Shown: positions 26,964-36,092, counted from the first letter of the stretch. The stretch is DNA of 60,005 nucleotides from Actinomycetota bacterium (GCA_018268515.1 JAFDWK010000009.1:1-60005); one strand, 5' to 3'. The notes: a model not told the origin generated them from the sequence alone. Translations and numbers: made by a program.

Positions 26964-27227
26964 TCAGATCAGCGACAGCTCGCGGAGCTTCGACTCGACG
27001 TCGGCGTTCGACGGCTCGACGTGGTGCGAGGAGTCGGGGTAGACCACCACGGGGATGTTCGTACGGCCGGAGATCTCCTTGGCCACATCGGCGGCGGCCG
27101 GATCCGCCACGAGATCGATGTACGTGTACTCGATGCCGAGCTCGTCGAGCTGCTTCTTGGTGCGACGGCAGTCGCCGCACCAGTCGGCGCCGAACATGGT
27201 GATGGTGTCAGAGGCGGGGGTGGTCAT
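26964..27227 (-). CDS. Mycoredoxin / glutaredoxin-like protein
   Basis: An 87-residue thioredoxin-fold protein. The redox motif is WCGDC near residues 15-19, followed by RRTKKQLDELGIEYTYIDL, the cis-Pro loop NIPVVVYPDSS, and no signal peptide. In actinobacteria such proteins reduce mycothiol mixed disulfides. The ATG at 27227 starts exactly at the conserved fold (TITMFGADWCGDC); longer upstream frames are not supported. A nested inverted repeat (CTGGGCGC...GCGCCCAG, 27250-27284) lies in the divergent promoter region. Confidence 0.92.
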   Translation of the reverse strand: MTTPASDTITMFGADWCGDCRRTKKQLDELGIEYTYIDLVADPAAADVAKEISGRTNIPVVVYPDSSHHVEPSNADVESKLRELSLI

Positions 27228-27396
27228 GCTTCCAGCGTACGGCCGAATCCTGGGCGCGGATCCGGGTCCGCGCGCAGCGCCCAGGGAGCGTTCATCGGCC
27301 GTTAGTCTGGGGAGGGCATGCTTTCTGACGGGAAACGCGCAGGTTCGGCATGGCTTGGCATGGGACCATGGCGAGGCAGACGAGCGGAGGAGGGGC

Positions 27397-28569
27397 ATGG
27401 ACGACATGTCGGCAGGGGAGAGGATCCCCGGTGCCACGGTCATCATTCCGACGTTCAACGAACGCGACAACATCGCGGCGCTGGTCTCCCGCGTCTCCGC
27501 GTCCGTGCGCGATCGCGACGTCGAGATCCTCTTCGTCGATGACAGCACCGACGACACCCCGGATGTGATCCGCGGGATCGCCGCGTCCGCACCGGTGCCG
27601 GTCCGCGTGCTGCACCGCGACAAGCCCGAGAGCGGCCTCGGCGGCGCCGTCGTCGAGGGGATCCGGTCCGCCGCGTACGACATCTGCATCGTCATGGACG
27701 GCGACCTGCAGCACCCGCCGGAGCTGCTGCCCGACATGATCGACCGCTACGAGGACGGCGACGCCGACGTCGTCATCGCGTCGCGCTACATCGGCGGCGG
27801 CGACAACGGCGGCCTGGCCGGGGCGCTGCGCGTCGGCGTCTCACGCGGGGCGACCCTGCTCACCAAGGCGATGTTCCCGATCCGGCTCTCCGGCGCCTCG
27901 GATCCGATGACGGGGTACTTCCTCGTCGACCGGCGCCGCGTCGATCCCGACGCCCTGCGGCCCAACGGCTTCAAGATCCTGCTCGAGATCCTGGTGCGCT
28001 CCGACGTGCGCGTCGCCGAGGTGCCGATGGAGTTCGGCGAGCGGCTGCACGGCGAGTCCAAGGCCTCGTTCTCGCAGGGCCTGGCGTTCCTCAAGCACCT
28101 CGCCCGCCTGCGATTCGGCAAGATGTCGCTGTTCGCGATCATCGGCGGCGTCGGGGCGCTGGCGAACCTGGTGATCATGTGGGCCCTCACCCACGTCGGC
28201 GTGGAATACATCTGGGCCGCGATCATCGCCGCCGAGGTCACGATCATCGGCAACTTCATCCTGCAGGAGCGCTACGTCTTCAATGACATGAGCCATGACG
28301 CCTCCGGCATCGGGGTGCGGTTCGCCCAGTCGTTCACGTTCAACAACGTCGAAGCGGCGCTGCGGATCCCGATCCTCGCCCTGATGGTCGAGACCTGGCA
28401 CATCTCCAGCATCCTCGCTGCAGCGATCGCCCTCGTGGCCGCGTTCTTCGTGCGCTTCCTGTTCCACTCGCTCGTGGTCTACGCGCCGCGACGCTCGGTG
28501 CGCCTGGAGCGCAAGGCTGAGGAGCGCAACCGGATCCTGCTGGAAGCGGAGACCGCCGCCGCGGAGTGA
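27397..28569 (+). CDS. Family 2 glycosyltransferase fused to a GtrA-type membrane domain
   Basis: 390 residues. Residues 10-240 form a GT2 domain of the polyprenol-phosphate mannose/glucose synthase type (VIIPTFNERDNIAALV, FVDDSTDDTPD, MDGDLQHPPE with the metal-binding DGD, then SRYIGGGDNGG). Residues about 250-370 carry four membrane helices of the GtrA/DPMS family (FAIIGGVGALANLVIMWAL, FILQERYVFND). The fusion makes a polyprenyl-P-sugar at the membrane for wall glycan or protein glycosylation. The ribosome site GGAGGAGGGG at 27386-27395 is closer to ATG 27397 than usual; ATG 27406 is an equal alternative. Confidence 0.93.
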   Translation: MDDMSAGERIPGATVIIPTFNERDNIAALVSRVSASVRDRDVEILFVDDSTDDTPDVIRGIAASAPVPVRVLHRDKPESGLGGAVVEGIRSAAYDICIVMDGDLQHPPELLPDMIDRYEDGDADVVIASRYIGGGDNGGLAGALRVGVSRGATLLTKAMFPIRLSGASDPMTGYFLVDRRRVDPDALRPNGFKILLEILVRSDVRVAEVPMEFGERLHGESKASFSQGLAFLKHLARLRFGKMSLFAIIGGVGALANLVIMWALTHVGVEYIWAAIIAAEVTIIGNFILQERYVFNDMSHDASGIGVRFAQSFTFNNVEAALRIPILALMVETWHISSILAAAIALVAAFFVRFLFHSLVVYAPRRSVRLERKAEERNRILLEAETAAAE

Positions 28570-28632
28570 TCCGCGGGCGGGGGCGGGGACGCCCCTCGTC
28601 TCGCTGCCTGCGCTCGGGACCGGTGCCTGGCG

Positions 28633-29796
28633 TCAGCCGATGTTGTTCTTCAGGCCCTCGACGGTGTCGCCGTAGTTGATGCGGATCACCGGCAGCTCCA
28701 GTTTGGGCGTGCCGATCTTCACGTAGCCGTAGTCGATGGTGCGCGCGAGCAGGAACCCGGCCTTGGTCACGCCCTCCTCTGCGGTCGCGTTGTAGTGACC
28801 GTAGGGGTAGGCGATGACCTCCTTCGCGCCGAGGACCTTCGCCGACTCCTCGAGGTCGGCGGCGACCTCGTCGGCGGTCAGGTTCACCATGCGGCCCTTG
28901 CCGTTCGCGCCGGCGCGGTGCATGTCGTTCGTGTGCGAGCGCTGCAGGACATAGGGGGAGGGGGATCCGTCCTTGCGCTCGCCCGTGATCACGAACGACG
29001 TGGTCAGCAGCTTCCGCTCGGTGACCACAGGCACCGCGAGCTGCAGCCAGGTCGGATCCGCGTCATCGTCCGTGATGATCAGCGAGTGCTGCGGGAGGAA
29101 GAGCTTGCCGTCGATGAACGCGTTCAGCTCGACCCAGGTGGGCATGTAGAACTTCTGCGATGCGACGTAGTCCATCTGCGCCTTGAAGTCCTCGATGTAC
29201 ACGTAGTTGTTGCGCAGCCAGTTGTCCTCGCCCTCGGGCTTGGTCGTGAACTGGTGGTACATCAGGATCGGGATCTTCGCCGCGGTCGCGGTGTTCTGTT
29301 CCGGCGTGGTCCAGGCGGCGTAGAGGGTGCGCTGGTGGTCGGTGCAGGTGGTCAGCTGGGATCCGTTCACGCGGTCCGTCTGCACCTGGGTCGCCGCGGT
29401 CTCCGGGCTCGGGTACCAGCCGGCGAACACGGATCCGGCGCGCTCCGGGATGGGCAGCCCGGTGAACAGCACGCCCTCGGTCTGCAGCATCGGCGCCTGA
29501 GTGATGCCGTCTCCGGCGAAAGACACGGCGCACGCCGTGGCCGGGTCGGCGGCGGTCTTCAGCAGCTGCTGCGCGGGGGTCAGCGGCGTCGGCTTCGGCG
29601 TCGGGGTGCTGGTCTTCCCCACCGCGGCGGCCTTCGGATCCCCGCCGCCGAGGAAGGAGTGCACGGCCGTGGTCGTGACGACGGCGACGAGGGCCACGGC
29701 GAGCACCGCGATCACTCCCACGATCACGCGCCGGCGGCGGATCACGGCCTGCGAGGGCCGCCGGGGGCGCGACGAAGCGGGGGAATCTCCGGTCAT
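28633..29796 (-). CDS. Membrane-anchored polysaccharide deacetylase with an InlB B-repeat-like segment
   Basis: 387 residues. A basic N-terminus (RRPSQAVIRRRR) and one helix (VIVGVIAVLAVALVAVV) give a type II anchor. The extracytoplasmic part first shows a Listeria-Bacteroides-type repeat (GLPIPERAGSVFAGWYPS ... LYAAWTTP). The deacetylase domain then begins with IPILMYHQF. NodB motifs are SLIITDDDADPTW in place of TFDDG, RSHTNDMH for the zinc His pair, and VIAYPYGHYN. The third Asp in the DDD motif is unusual. It probably trims acetyl groups from wall glycan; the enzyme could be weakened by the altered first motif. ATG 29796 is chosen because the upstream extension is non-conserved. Confidence 0.88.
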   Translation of the reverse strand: MTGDSPASSRPRRPSQAVIRRRRVIVGVIAVLAVALVAVVTTTAVHSFLGGGDPKAAAVGKTSTPTPKPTPLTPAQQLLKTAADPATACAVSFAGDGITQAPMLQTEGVLFTGLPIPERAGSVFAGWYPSPETAATQVQTDRVNGSQLTTCTDHQRTLYAAWTTPEQNTATAAKIPILMYHQFTTKPEGEDNWLRNNYVYIEDFKAQMDYVASQKFYMPTWVELNAFIDGKLFLPQHSLIITDDDADPTWLQLAVPVVTERKLLTTSFVITGERKDGSPSPYVLQRSHTNDMHRAGANGKGRMVNLTADEVAADLEESAKVLGAKEVIAYPYGHYNATAEEGVTKAGFLLARTIDYGYVKIGTPKLELPVIRINYGDTVEGLKNNIG

Positions 29797-29851
29797 GATG
29801 CCGAGTGTAGGGTACGTCGGAGGCCGGACCCTGAACGAAGACGACCGGCCG

Positions 29852-30475
29852 TCACAGCAGCCAGCCGCGCTCCTGGGCGATCCGCGCGGCATCGGCCCGA
29901 GTGCGCGCCTCGAGCTTCTGCATCGCAGAGGATAGGTGGTTTCTCGTAGTGCCCTCGGACAGCTGCAGGGCGTGCGCCACATCCGAGATGGTTCCGCCGT
30001 CCCTCGCCGCGGCCAGCACCTCGGCCTCGCGCGGCGTCAGCGGCGACGGCCCGGCGGTGAGCGCGTCGGTCGCGAGGGCGGCGTCGATCACCGTCTCGCC
30101 GCGCATGACCCGTCGCACGACGTCGGCGAGCTCGGACGCCGGGGTGTCCTTGACCACGTAGCCGGAGACGCCCGCCGCCAGCGCGCGGGACAGGTACCCG
30201 GCGCGGCCGAACGTGGTGACGATCACGATGCGCACGGCGGGCAGGGCCTGGCGCAGCCGGGCGGCGGCGGTGAGCCCGTCGATCCCCGGCATCTCAACGT
30301 CCAGCAGGGCGATGTCGGGGCGGTGCTGCTGCGCGGCGGCGAGCACCTCGTCACCGCGGCCGACCTGCGCGATCACCTCGAAATCGTCCTCGAGCCCGAG
30401 CAGCGTCGCCAGCGCGCCGCGCACGAGCGCCTGGTCGTCGGCGAGCAGGATCCGGGTGCGTGCATCCGTCGTCAT
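29852..30475 (-). CDS. NarL/FixJ-type response regulator (DesR-like)
   Basis: 207 residues. The receiver domain has acidic pocket D13-D14, phosphoacceptor D59 (ALLDVEMPG), and the Thr/Lys switch (IVIVTTFGRAGYL, VVKDTP). A LuxR-type helix-turn-helix follows (LTPREAEVLAAARDGGTISDVAHAL). The ATG overlaps the kinase stop by four bases, so kinase and regulator are translationally coupled. In homologous systems the regulator activates the linked ABC exporter operon. Confidence 0.95.
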   Translation of the reverse strand: MTTDARTRILLADDQALVRGALATLLGLEDDFEVIAQVGRGDEVLAAAQQHRPDIALLDVEMPGIDGLTAAARLRQALPAVRIVIVTTFGRAGYLSRALAAGVSGYVVKDTPASELADVVRRVMRGETVIDAALATDALTAGPSPLTPREAEVLAAARDGGTISDVAHALQLSEGTTRNHLSSAMQKLEARTRADAARIAQERGWLL

Positions 30476-31755
30476 GCGGTGACCTCCACGAGGAACCCGC
30501 CGTGGCGGGAGCGGCCGATCGCCAGCGCGCCGCCCGCGTCAGCCGCGCGTTCGGCGAGGCCGTGCAGCCCGGTTCCGGCCGGTCCGGCCGAGCTCTGCGG
30601 CGCCGGACCGACGCCGTCGTCCTCGACTGCGATCCGGTTGGGACCGAGAGTCACCCAGCAGTTCGTCGCGCCCGCATGTCGGATCACGTTCGTGACGGCC
30701 TCGCGCAGCGCCCAGCCGAACAGCTCGCGGTTGCGCTCCGGCACGTCGTCCGTGGTCGTGGGCAGGTGCGCCGTGATGCCGGCGGCGGGCAGCAGGGTGC
30801 GCAGCGAGGCGAGCTCGCTGGCGATCCGCACCTGACGGTAGCCGGAGACGACGGCGCGCATGTCGCCGAGGGTGGCGCGGGCGAGGGTCTGCACCTCGCG
30901 GATCTCGTGCGCCGCGGCGGCCGGATCCCGGTCGGCGAGCTTTGCGGCCAGATCCGCCTTCAGGGCGATCGCCGACAGCGAGTGCCCGAGGATGTCGTGC
31001 ATGTCGCGGGCGACGCGGCCCCGCTCCTCCTCGACGGCGACCGTGGCGAGCTCGCGCTGCGTGGCCCGCAGCTGCTGCATGGTCTGCAGATTGCGCGAGA
31101 ACGCGGCCATGAGGGTCCCCACGGACCCGATCACGAGCGGCATGGCCCAGACCGGCGTGGTGGTGGGCCAGAGGATGCCGCCGAACCAGTTCAGGAGCGC
31201 GGCGAGCACCGCGATCGCGAGCACGGCGATCATCGCGCGTCCGCCGCTCAGGCACAGGGCGGCGGACACCGCGACGTACACCCATAGCCCGGTGATGTCG
31301 GAATGGAGCGCCGGCAGGAAGGCGAGCGACGACAGCAGCAGCACGACCGGCGGAGCCAGCCGCCATCGGCGCGGCAGGGCGATCGACACCGGGAACGCGA
31401 AGATGAACATCGTGCTGTAGATCAGGATCGCGATCGACCACAGTATCGATTCCGGGGACGGGACCTGCACGAGGATCGGCACGATCACGAACCCGACCGC
31501 GAACAGCAGGCTGATCCCCGCGCCGGGGTACCAGCGCTTCGCGCCCGGGGAGGCGATCGCGAGCCGCAGTCGCGCCCAGCCGCTCGCGCCGTCGAGTCCG
31601 GGCGCGTCGATGAACGCGCCGGCCATCCGCGCCCGTCTGTCGGTGCGGTACGGGGTGCCGATCTCGGTGTCCGCTTCGGCGGCGGCGGCGGCGGCGCGCG
31701 CGAGGGCGGGGCGTCCTTCCGGAGCACCCCGCCCGTCGCGAGCCCGATCGGCCAT
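30472..31755 (-). CDS. DesK-like sensor histidine kinase
   Basis: 427 residues. About six membrane helices occupy residues 60-215. The HisKA_3 dimerisation motif RGRVARDMHDILGHSLSAI carries the phosphoacceptor His, followed by an ATPase domain with NVIRHAGAT, VEDDGVGPAP and GTGLHGLAERA. It lies 8 bases after the ABC permease stop and overlaps the response regulator, so the four genes from 33552 to 29852 form one operon. The kinase lacks a large extracellular domain, consistent with sensing membrane state or the linked transporter, as in DesKR or LiaRS-like systems. Confidence 0.94.
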   Translation of the reverse strand: MADRARDGRGAPEGRPALARAAAAAAEADTEIGTPYRTDRRARMAGAFIDAPGLDGASGWARLRLAIASPGAKRWYPGAGISLLFAVGFVIVPILVQVPSPESILWSIAILIYSTMFIFAFPVSIALPRRWRLAPPVVLLLSSLAFLPALHSDITGLWVYVAVSAALCLSGGRAMIAVLAIAVLAALLNWFGGILWPTTTPVWAMPLVIGSVGTLMAAFSRNLQTMQQLRATQRELATVAVEEERGRVARDMHDILGHSLSAIALKADLAAKLADRDPAAAAHEIREVQTLARATLGDMRAVVSGYRQVRIASELASLRTLLPAAGITAHLPTTTDDVPERNRELFGWALREAVTNVIRHAGATNCWVTLGPNRIAVEDDGVGPAPQSSAGPAGTGLHGLAERAADAGGALAIGRSRHGGFLVEVTA

Positions 31756-31763
31756 GGATCCGC

Positions 31764-32582
31764 TCAGACGCGCTTGGTGTCTCGGCGGAACATCAGCACC
31801 GCGAGGCCGGTGAAGATGAGGAACCACGCGATGAGGTTCGGCACGGCCCAGCCGTTGGGGGCGACCCCGATGACGGCCGACTGGGACAGCTCCGCGATGC
31901 CCCACAGCGGCGTGAACCTGGCGCCGATCTGCACCGCCTCCGGCATGATCGCGAGCGGCACGAACAGGCCGCCCATGAAGCTCAGGATCGGCAGGATCGG
32001 GCCGAGGTAGCGCATGGCGTTCTGCGCGGGGAAGGCGTAGCCGACCGCGAGGCCGAGGCTGGTCAGCATGAGGGAGCTCAGCCAGGCCAGGATGCCCGCC
32101 GGGATGAGGTTGCCGAGCGGGGCGGTGATGCCGAGAGCGGCGCCGACGATGAGCGTGACGAGCACGGCGATGCCGCCGAGGACCAGGCCGCAGATGACCT
32201 TGACCAGGATGTAGACGACGGGGTTCAGCGGGGTGAGGCGCAGCTGGCGGCTCCACCCCTGGGCGCGCTCGGCGGCGACCGACACCCCGGTCATGGTGCT
32301 CGCGACCATGGCGCCGTACACGGCCATGGAGATCATGATCGGCACGGCGGCCGACATGCCGCCCTGGCTGACCGGCACGTTCGAGATCGACGTGTTCTTG
32401 TTCGGCAGCCCGATCATCACCAGCATCGCGATCGGGAAGATCAGCGTGAACACGACCACACTGGAGTTGCGGAACAGGCGCTTCAGCTCGACGCCGAGGA
32501 AGGTGAGGCTGAAGCCGCCCATCGGCGGCACGCGACGGGAGGACGGATCGATCCGGTCCAGACGCTCGGTGGCGGTGGTCAT
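31764..32582 (-). CDS. ABC-2 type transporter permease
   Basis: 272 residues with six hydrophobic helices and the ABC-2 family look (FLGVELKRLFRNSSVVVFTLIFPIAM at the N-terminus, GLAVGYAFPAQNAMRYLGPILPILSFMGGLFVPL near the C-terminus). It pairs with the ATPase gene that ends one base before its start. Typical roles are drug, lipid or polymer export; the substrate is not deducible. The ATG at 32582 is the first codon of the conserved region. Confidence 0.93.
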   Translation of the reverse strand: MTTATERLDRIDPSSRRVPPMGGFSLTFLGVELKRLFRNSSVVVFTLIFPIAMLVMIGLPNKNTSISNVPVSQGGMSAAVPIMISMAVYGAMVASTMTGVSVAAERAQGWSRQLRLTPLNPVVYILVKVICGLVLGGIAVLVTLIVGAALGITAPLGNLIPAGILAWLSSLMLTSLGLAVGYAFPAQNAMRYLGPILPILSFMGGLFVPLAIMPEAVQIGARFTPLWGIAELSQSAVIGVAPNGWAVPNLIAWFLIFTGLAVLMFRRDTKRV

Positions 32583-32583
32583 G

Positions 32584-33552
32584 TCATTCCCCTTCCGTGT
32601 CGTCGCCCGTGAGGCGAAGGAACGCCTGCTCCAGGTTCTGGCTGGTGATCGTGATGTCGTGCGCGGACGTGCGGGTGAGCAGGTGGCGGGCGACGGCGTC
32701 GGAGTCGTTCGCCCGGATGATGATGCGCGGGCCGCGCACCTCGACGGAGTCGACGCTCTCGAGAGCTGCGATCTCGGCTCGGCCGGATCCGCTCGCGTCG
32801 TCCCATTCCGCCTCGACCGTGCGGCCCGAGGCCATCGCCTTGATCTCGGCGGTGGTGCCGTCGGCGACGATCCGGCCCTTGCGGATCAGCACGATCCGGT
32901 CGGCGTACTGATCGGCTTCTTCGAGGTAGTGCGTCGCGAAGAGCACGGTGCGGCCGCGCTGGGCATCGGCGTGGATCGCCTGCCAGAACGAGTGCCGGCC
33001 TTCCACGTCCATGCCGGTGGTCGGCTCGTCGAGCACGATGAGCCCCGGATCCGACACCAGCGCCATCGCGAAGCGGAGCCGCTGCTGCTGGCCGCCGGAG
33101 CACTTCTGCACCTTGCGGTCGGCGATGTCGGCGATGCCGGCGCGTTCGAGCGCCGCGTCGATGCTCGTGGTGTGCGTGAACAGCGAGGCCGTGAGCTTCA
33201 TGGTGTCGCGCACCGTGACGTCGCTGAGCAGGCCCCCGGTCTGCATGACGGCGGAGACCAGGCCGCGACCGATCGCCTGACGCGGGGTCAGGCCGAACAG
33301 CGACACCTGGCCGGAGTCGGGCTGGGAGAGCCCGAGCAGCATGTCGATCGTGGTGGTCTTGCCCGCGCCGTTCGGGCCGAGGAAGGCCACGACCTCGCCC
33401 TGGCGCACGGAGATGTCGACGCCGTCGACGGCGGTGAAGCCGCGGAAGCGCTTGGTGAGTCCGGTCGCCGCGATCGCGGGATGGGGTCCCGCGGAGGGGC
33501 CGGATGCCGCCCGCACGGTCTGCGCCGTTCGCGCCGTCTGCGTGTCGCTCAT
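32584..33552 (-). CDS. ABC transporter ATP-binding protein (exporter, DrrA-like)
   Basis: 322 residues. Walker A GPNGAGKTTT, Q-loop VMQTGGLLSDV, signature SGGQQQRLRFAMAL, Walker B LIVLDEPTTGMD and the H-loop FATHYLEEADQ are all intact. A C-terminal extension (TVEAEWDDASGSGRAEI... TITSQNLEQAFLRLTG) is typical of the DrrA/antibiotic-resistance class. It is the first gene of the exporter and two-component operon. The ATG at 33552 follows an ATGAACGAGGCGACATC leader with GAGGCGAC as ribosome site. Confidence 0.95.
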   Translation of the reverse strand: MSDTQTARTAQTVRAASGPSAGPHPAIAATGLTKRFRGFTAVDGVDISVRQGEVVAFLGPNGAGKTTTIDMLLGLSQPDSGQVSLFGLTPRQAIGRGLVSAVMQTGGLLSDVTVRDTMKLTASLFTHTTSIDAALERAGIADIADRKVQKCSGGQQQRLRFAMALVSDPGLIVLDEPTTGMDVEGRHSFWQAIHADAQRGRTVLFATHYLEEADQYADRIVLIRKGRIVADGTTAEIKAMASGRTVEAEWDDASGSGRAEIAALESVDSVEVRGPRIIIRANDSDAVARHLLTRTSAHDITITSQNLEQAFLRLTGDDTEGE

Positions 33553-33660
33553 GATGTCGCCTCGTTCATGTCATCCAGTCTGCTCCGCATCGCGTGCATC
33601 GCACGATGAACGATGTCATGCATCCGCTATGACATCCGTCACAGGCGTGACTCGACGTGG

Positions 33661-33785
33661 GTCGGGGTGCCTGGGCGCGGGTCGGGGTGCCTGGGCGTGG
33701 GTCGGGGTACCCCGTGGGGGCTGGTGCCGCCTCCCTCAGAACGGCGGGGGTTCGGGGTCCGATTCAGAACGGCGCGGGTTCGGGG
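33661..33785. repeat. 20-bp minisatellite and duplicated gene tail
   Basis: Two copies of GTCGGGGTGCCTGGGCG(C/T)GG lie at 33661-33680 and 33681-33700, with a partial third copy after them. Next, CAGAACGGCG(G/C)GGGTTCGGGGTC occurs twice, once in the spacer (about 33737) and once as the actual 3' end of the HNH gene (about 33765). The end of that coding region has thus been duplicated downstream. Confidence 0.8.
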
Positions 33786-35194
33786 TCTGGATTGGCCGGC
33801 AGATCGGGTTCCGGTTCGGTGGTGAAGGTGACGGGTGGGGGTGGCCGGTCGATGTAGGTGGCGCCGGTGGGGCTGGTCCATTCGAGCACCCCGGCGCCGA
33901 GTTGGGTCACGGTCCAGGCGGTCTGGTGTTTGAGGACGTGGTGTCTGCGGCAGAGCCCGCCGAGGTTGCCTTCCTCGGTGGCCCCGCCGTGGGCGGCGTC
34001 GATGGTGTGGTCGAGGTCTTGGGTGACGGGTGGCAGCCCGCAGGCGAAGAATCGGCAGCGGGAGTCTCTCGCGTGCAGGAGGCGGCGGAGGTCGGCGTTG
34101 GGTCGGTAGTGGTCGACGGCGAGGATCGCTCCGGTGACCGGGTGGGTGAGCACGCGTTCCCACGCGGTCACCCCGCCGGCGAGGATCCGGGCCGTGTCCG
34201 TGTCGATCGGCTGCCCACCGGCGAGTTCGCCGGGCTGCTCGGCGCGGACACCGAACGCGGAACCCGGGCCCGTCAGCGCGCCGCAGCCCGCGCGCGCGGT
34301 GTCGGTGGCCATGGCGGTGAACACGGGGATGGTGACCTCGACGCGCGCCTGGATCGCCGACAGCAGCCCGGCGGTGGTGTCATGCCCCGACGCGGCACCC
34401 GTCAACAGGGTGTCTGCGCACAGGTCCGCCCGCAGCTGGTCGATCGTGCGGGCATCCGTGGGATCCCCGAGCCCATCCGCGTCCAGCGCCCGTCCTTCCG
34501 CGGCGTCTTTCGCGGCTTTCGCGTTCGCGGTCTTGATCATGTGCGCCTGCTGGGTGAGCCGGTCGAAGATCCCGTCGATCACCGCGGCCGAATGGATCAT
34601 GCCGAGCAGTTTCTGTCCGTCTTCGAGGTCTTCGCGCCACACCCGCCGGTTCTTCTGCGCGTCCCGATGCCGATCCGTCAGCGACCGCGGCGCCAACCGT
34701 TCCGCGATCCGCTCGACGGCCTTCTTCGCCCGACCCGGAGTCTCCCCGACGCATGCCGCGATCGCGGCCTGTTCGAACTCGGCCCGCACGTCGTCGTCGA
34801 GACGGGCACCGGCGTCCTGGATGAGCCGGGCATGGGCGGGGCTGATCTTGGCGTCCGTGAACGCCGCCATCGCGGCCGGGTACCGGGTCATCAGGTCCGC
34901 GGCCCGGGACATCCGCCCCTGCACGACCCGGTCCGACATCCGCAGCACCCCGGCGAGTTCCGCCGCGACAGACCGTGCGGCCAGGTCCGCCGCCTCACCC
35001 CGCACCGAACCGGACGCCGTGGCGAGGTCGTCGGCGAGGCGTTGCGCGACCGCGAGGTGCGCGTCCCGGACCGCCTGCAACCGGATGATCGACGCCTCCG
35101 TCGCCTGAAGACTCGACGCCAACGCGGCCAGCACGGCGACCGGATCCACCGGGTCCACCCCCGGAGCCGGTACCGTGCCCGTCGTGTTCGTCAT
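33764..35194 (-). CDS. DUF222 / HNH endonuclease family protein (13E12 repeat family)
   Basis: 476 residues. A long helical DUF222 domain spans residues 20-330 (VLRMSDRVVQGRMSRAADLMTRYP, ISPAHARLIQDAG). An HNH nuclease domain follows near residues 370-430, with DSRCRFFACGLPP, DLDHTIDAAHGGATEEGNLGGLCRRHHVLKH supplying the His/Asn/His ligands. Genes of this family are often multicopy in Microbacteriaceae and Mycobacteria; their role is unknown, mobile-element or defence links being suggested. The C-terminal tail (PEPDLPANPDPEPAPF) is Pro/Glu-rich and carries the duplicated repeat. ATG 35194 with GATGGGGGT is preferred over TTG 35206. Confidence 0.9.
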   Translation of the reverse strand: MTNTTGTVPAPGVDPVDPVAVLAALASSLQATEASIIRLQAVRDAHLAVAQRLADDLATASGSVRGEAADLAARSVAAELAGVLRMSDRVVQGRMSRAADLMTRYPAAMAAFTDAKISPAHARLIQDAGARLDDDVRAEFEQAAIAACVGETPGRAKKAVERIAERLAPRSLTDRHRDAQKNRRVWREDLEDGQKLLGMIHSAAVIDGIFDRLTQQAHMIKTANAKAAKDAAEGRALDADGLGDPTDARTIDQLRADLCADTLLTGAASGHDTTAGLLSAIQARVEVTIPVFTAMATDTARAGCGALTGPGSAFGVRAEQPGELAGGQPIDTDTARILAGGVTAWERVLTHPVTGAILAVDHYRPNADLRRLLHARDSRCRFFACGLPPVTQDLDHTIDAAHGGATEEGNLGGLCRRHHVLKHQTAWTVTQLGAGVLEWTSPTGATYIDRPPPPVTFTTEPEPDLPANPDPEPAPF

Positions 35195-35520
35195 ACCCCC
35201 ATCCAACCCGGGGCCACCGACATTCTCGGCACGAAAAGCGCCAGATCAGCCTCCAGAAACATCACGGTTACATCACGACTCCGAGCCCGTTCAGGCGCGC
35301 GCGGAATACGCATCCAGATCGGCGTCTACAGCGTCGAGTTCGAGCCCTCGCCGGGGCAAGGAACAGCTCCGAACGTCACCGGTGTCCTGAGGTGGAGACG
35401 CCACCGGTGTCGAGGCGGGAACGTCGCCGATGCAGGGAAAAACACGACCCTCATGGCCACAGCCGAGGCGACTTGCGCGCGGGAGGTGTCGGAGCGCAGC
35501 CGCCGCAGGCGCGCGGGAGC
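35195..35520. other. 326-bp non-coding spacer
   Basis: Between the HNH gene start and the RidA gene stop. I see no credible gene. It holds two copies of CACCGGTGTC (about 35377 and 35403) flanking GGTGGAGACGCC, which could form a small hairpin, and a promoter-like AT-richer patch near 35250-35275 that may drive the HNH gene. Open frames across it are antisense extensions. Confidence 0.5.
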
Positions 35521-35919
35521 TCAGGGTGCGAGTGCGGCGACCGCGCCGATCTCGATGAGCGCGCCGGGCACGCCCAGACCGACGACACGGGCGGCGGTGA
35601 CCAGCGGTGGCGCTCCCTCGCGGGCCAGTCGCGGCCCGACGGCGCCGTAGGCGGCGCGGAGATCCACGTCCTGGTGGATCAGCACGGTCCAGCCGACGAC
35701 GTCGGCGAGCGTCGCACCGGCCGCACTCAGGGCGGCCTCGGCGTTGTCGAGCGCGCGTGCAGCCTGTACGGCCACGTCGTCGGAGACGACCGCGCCCGTC
35801 TCGTCGACGCCGTTCTGGCCGCCGAGGTGGATCGTCGTGGATCCGGGCGGGATCACGGCGACATGACTGAAGCCGGGGCTGTGCACGAGACCCGGCACGG
35901 GCGGGTAGGAGATGCTCAT
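35521..35919 (-). CDS. RidA-family protein
   Basis: 132 residues of the RidA/YjgF/UK114 family, which deaminates reactive enamine/imine intermediates. It shows the typical PGLVHSPGFSHVAVIPPGSTTIHLGGQNGVDETGAVV start, QAARALDNAEAALSAAGATLADVVGWTVLI, and the C-terminal PPLVTAARVVGLGVPGALIEIGAVAAL. The Arg that binds the carboxylate in active RidA (consensus R-x-x-V) appears as AARVVGL, so activity is plausible. ATG 35919 is the only start that fits the domain; extensions to 36174 are non-coding. Confidence 0.9.
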   Translation of the reverse strand: MSISYPPVPGLVHSPGFSHVAVIPPGSTTIHLGGQNGVDETGAVVSDDVAVQAARALDNAEAALSAAGATLADVVGWTVLIHQDVDLRAAYGAVGPRLAREGAPPLVTAARVVGLGVPGALIEIGAVAALAP

Positions 35920-36092
35920 GCCGGGAGCGTAGCGATCGCCACCGACATCGGATCCGGCCCCTGGGTCGAACCGGGCGCGGGCGCGCGGGTGCGCAGGCGG
36001 GTCCCTGGCCGAACCGGTCGCGGGCGCGCAAGCGGGTCTTGGCGGCCTGGCGTGACACGATAGACTCGAGAGGCTCAACAGGAGGTTGCCCG

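Noticed and set aside
35291-36058. Minus-strand 255-residue frame ending in LELDAVDADLDAYSARA
   Set aside because: It lies antisense and out of frame to RidA over most of its length and has no start or domain; the tail alone is not enough.
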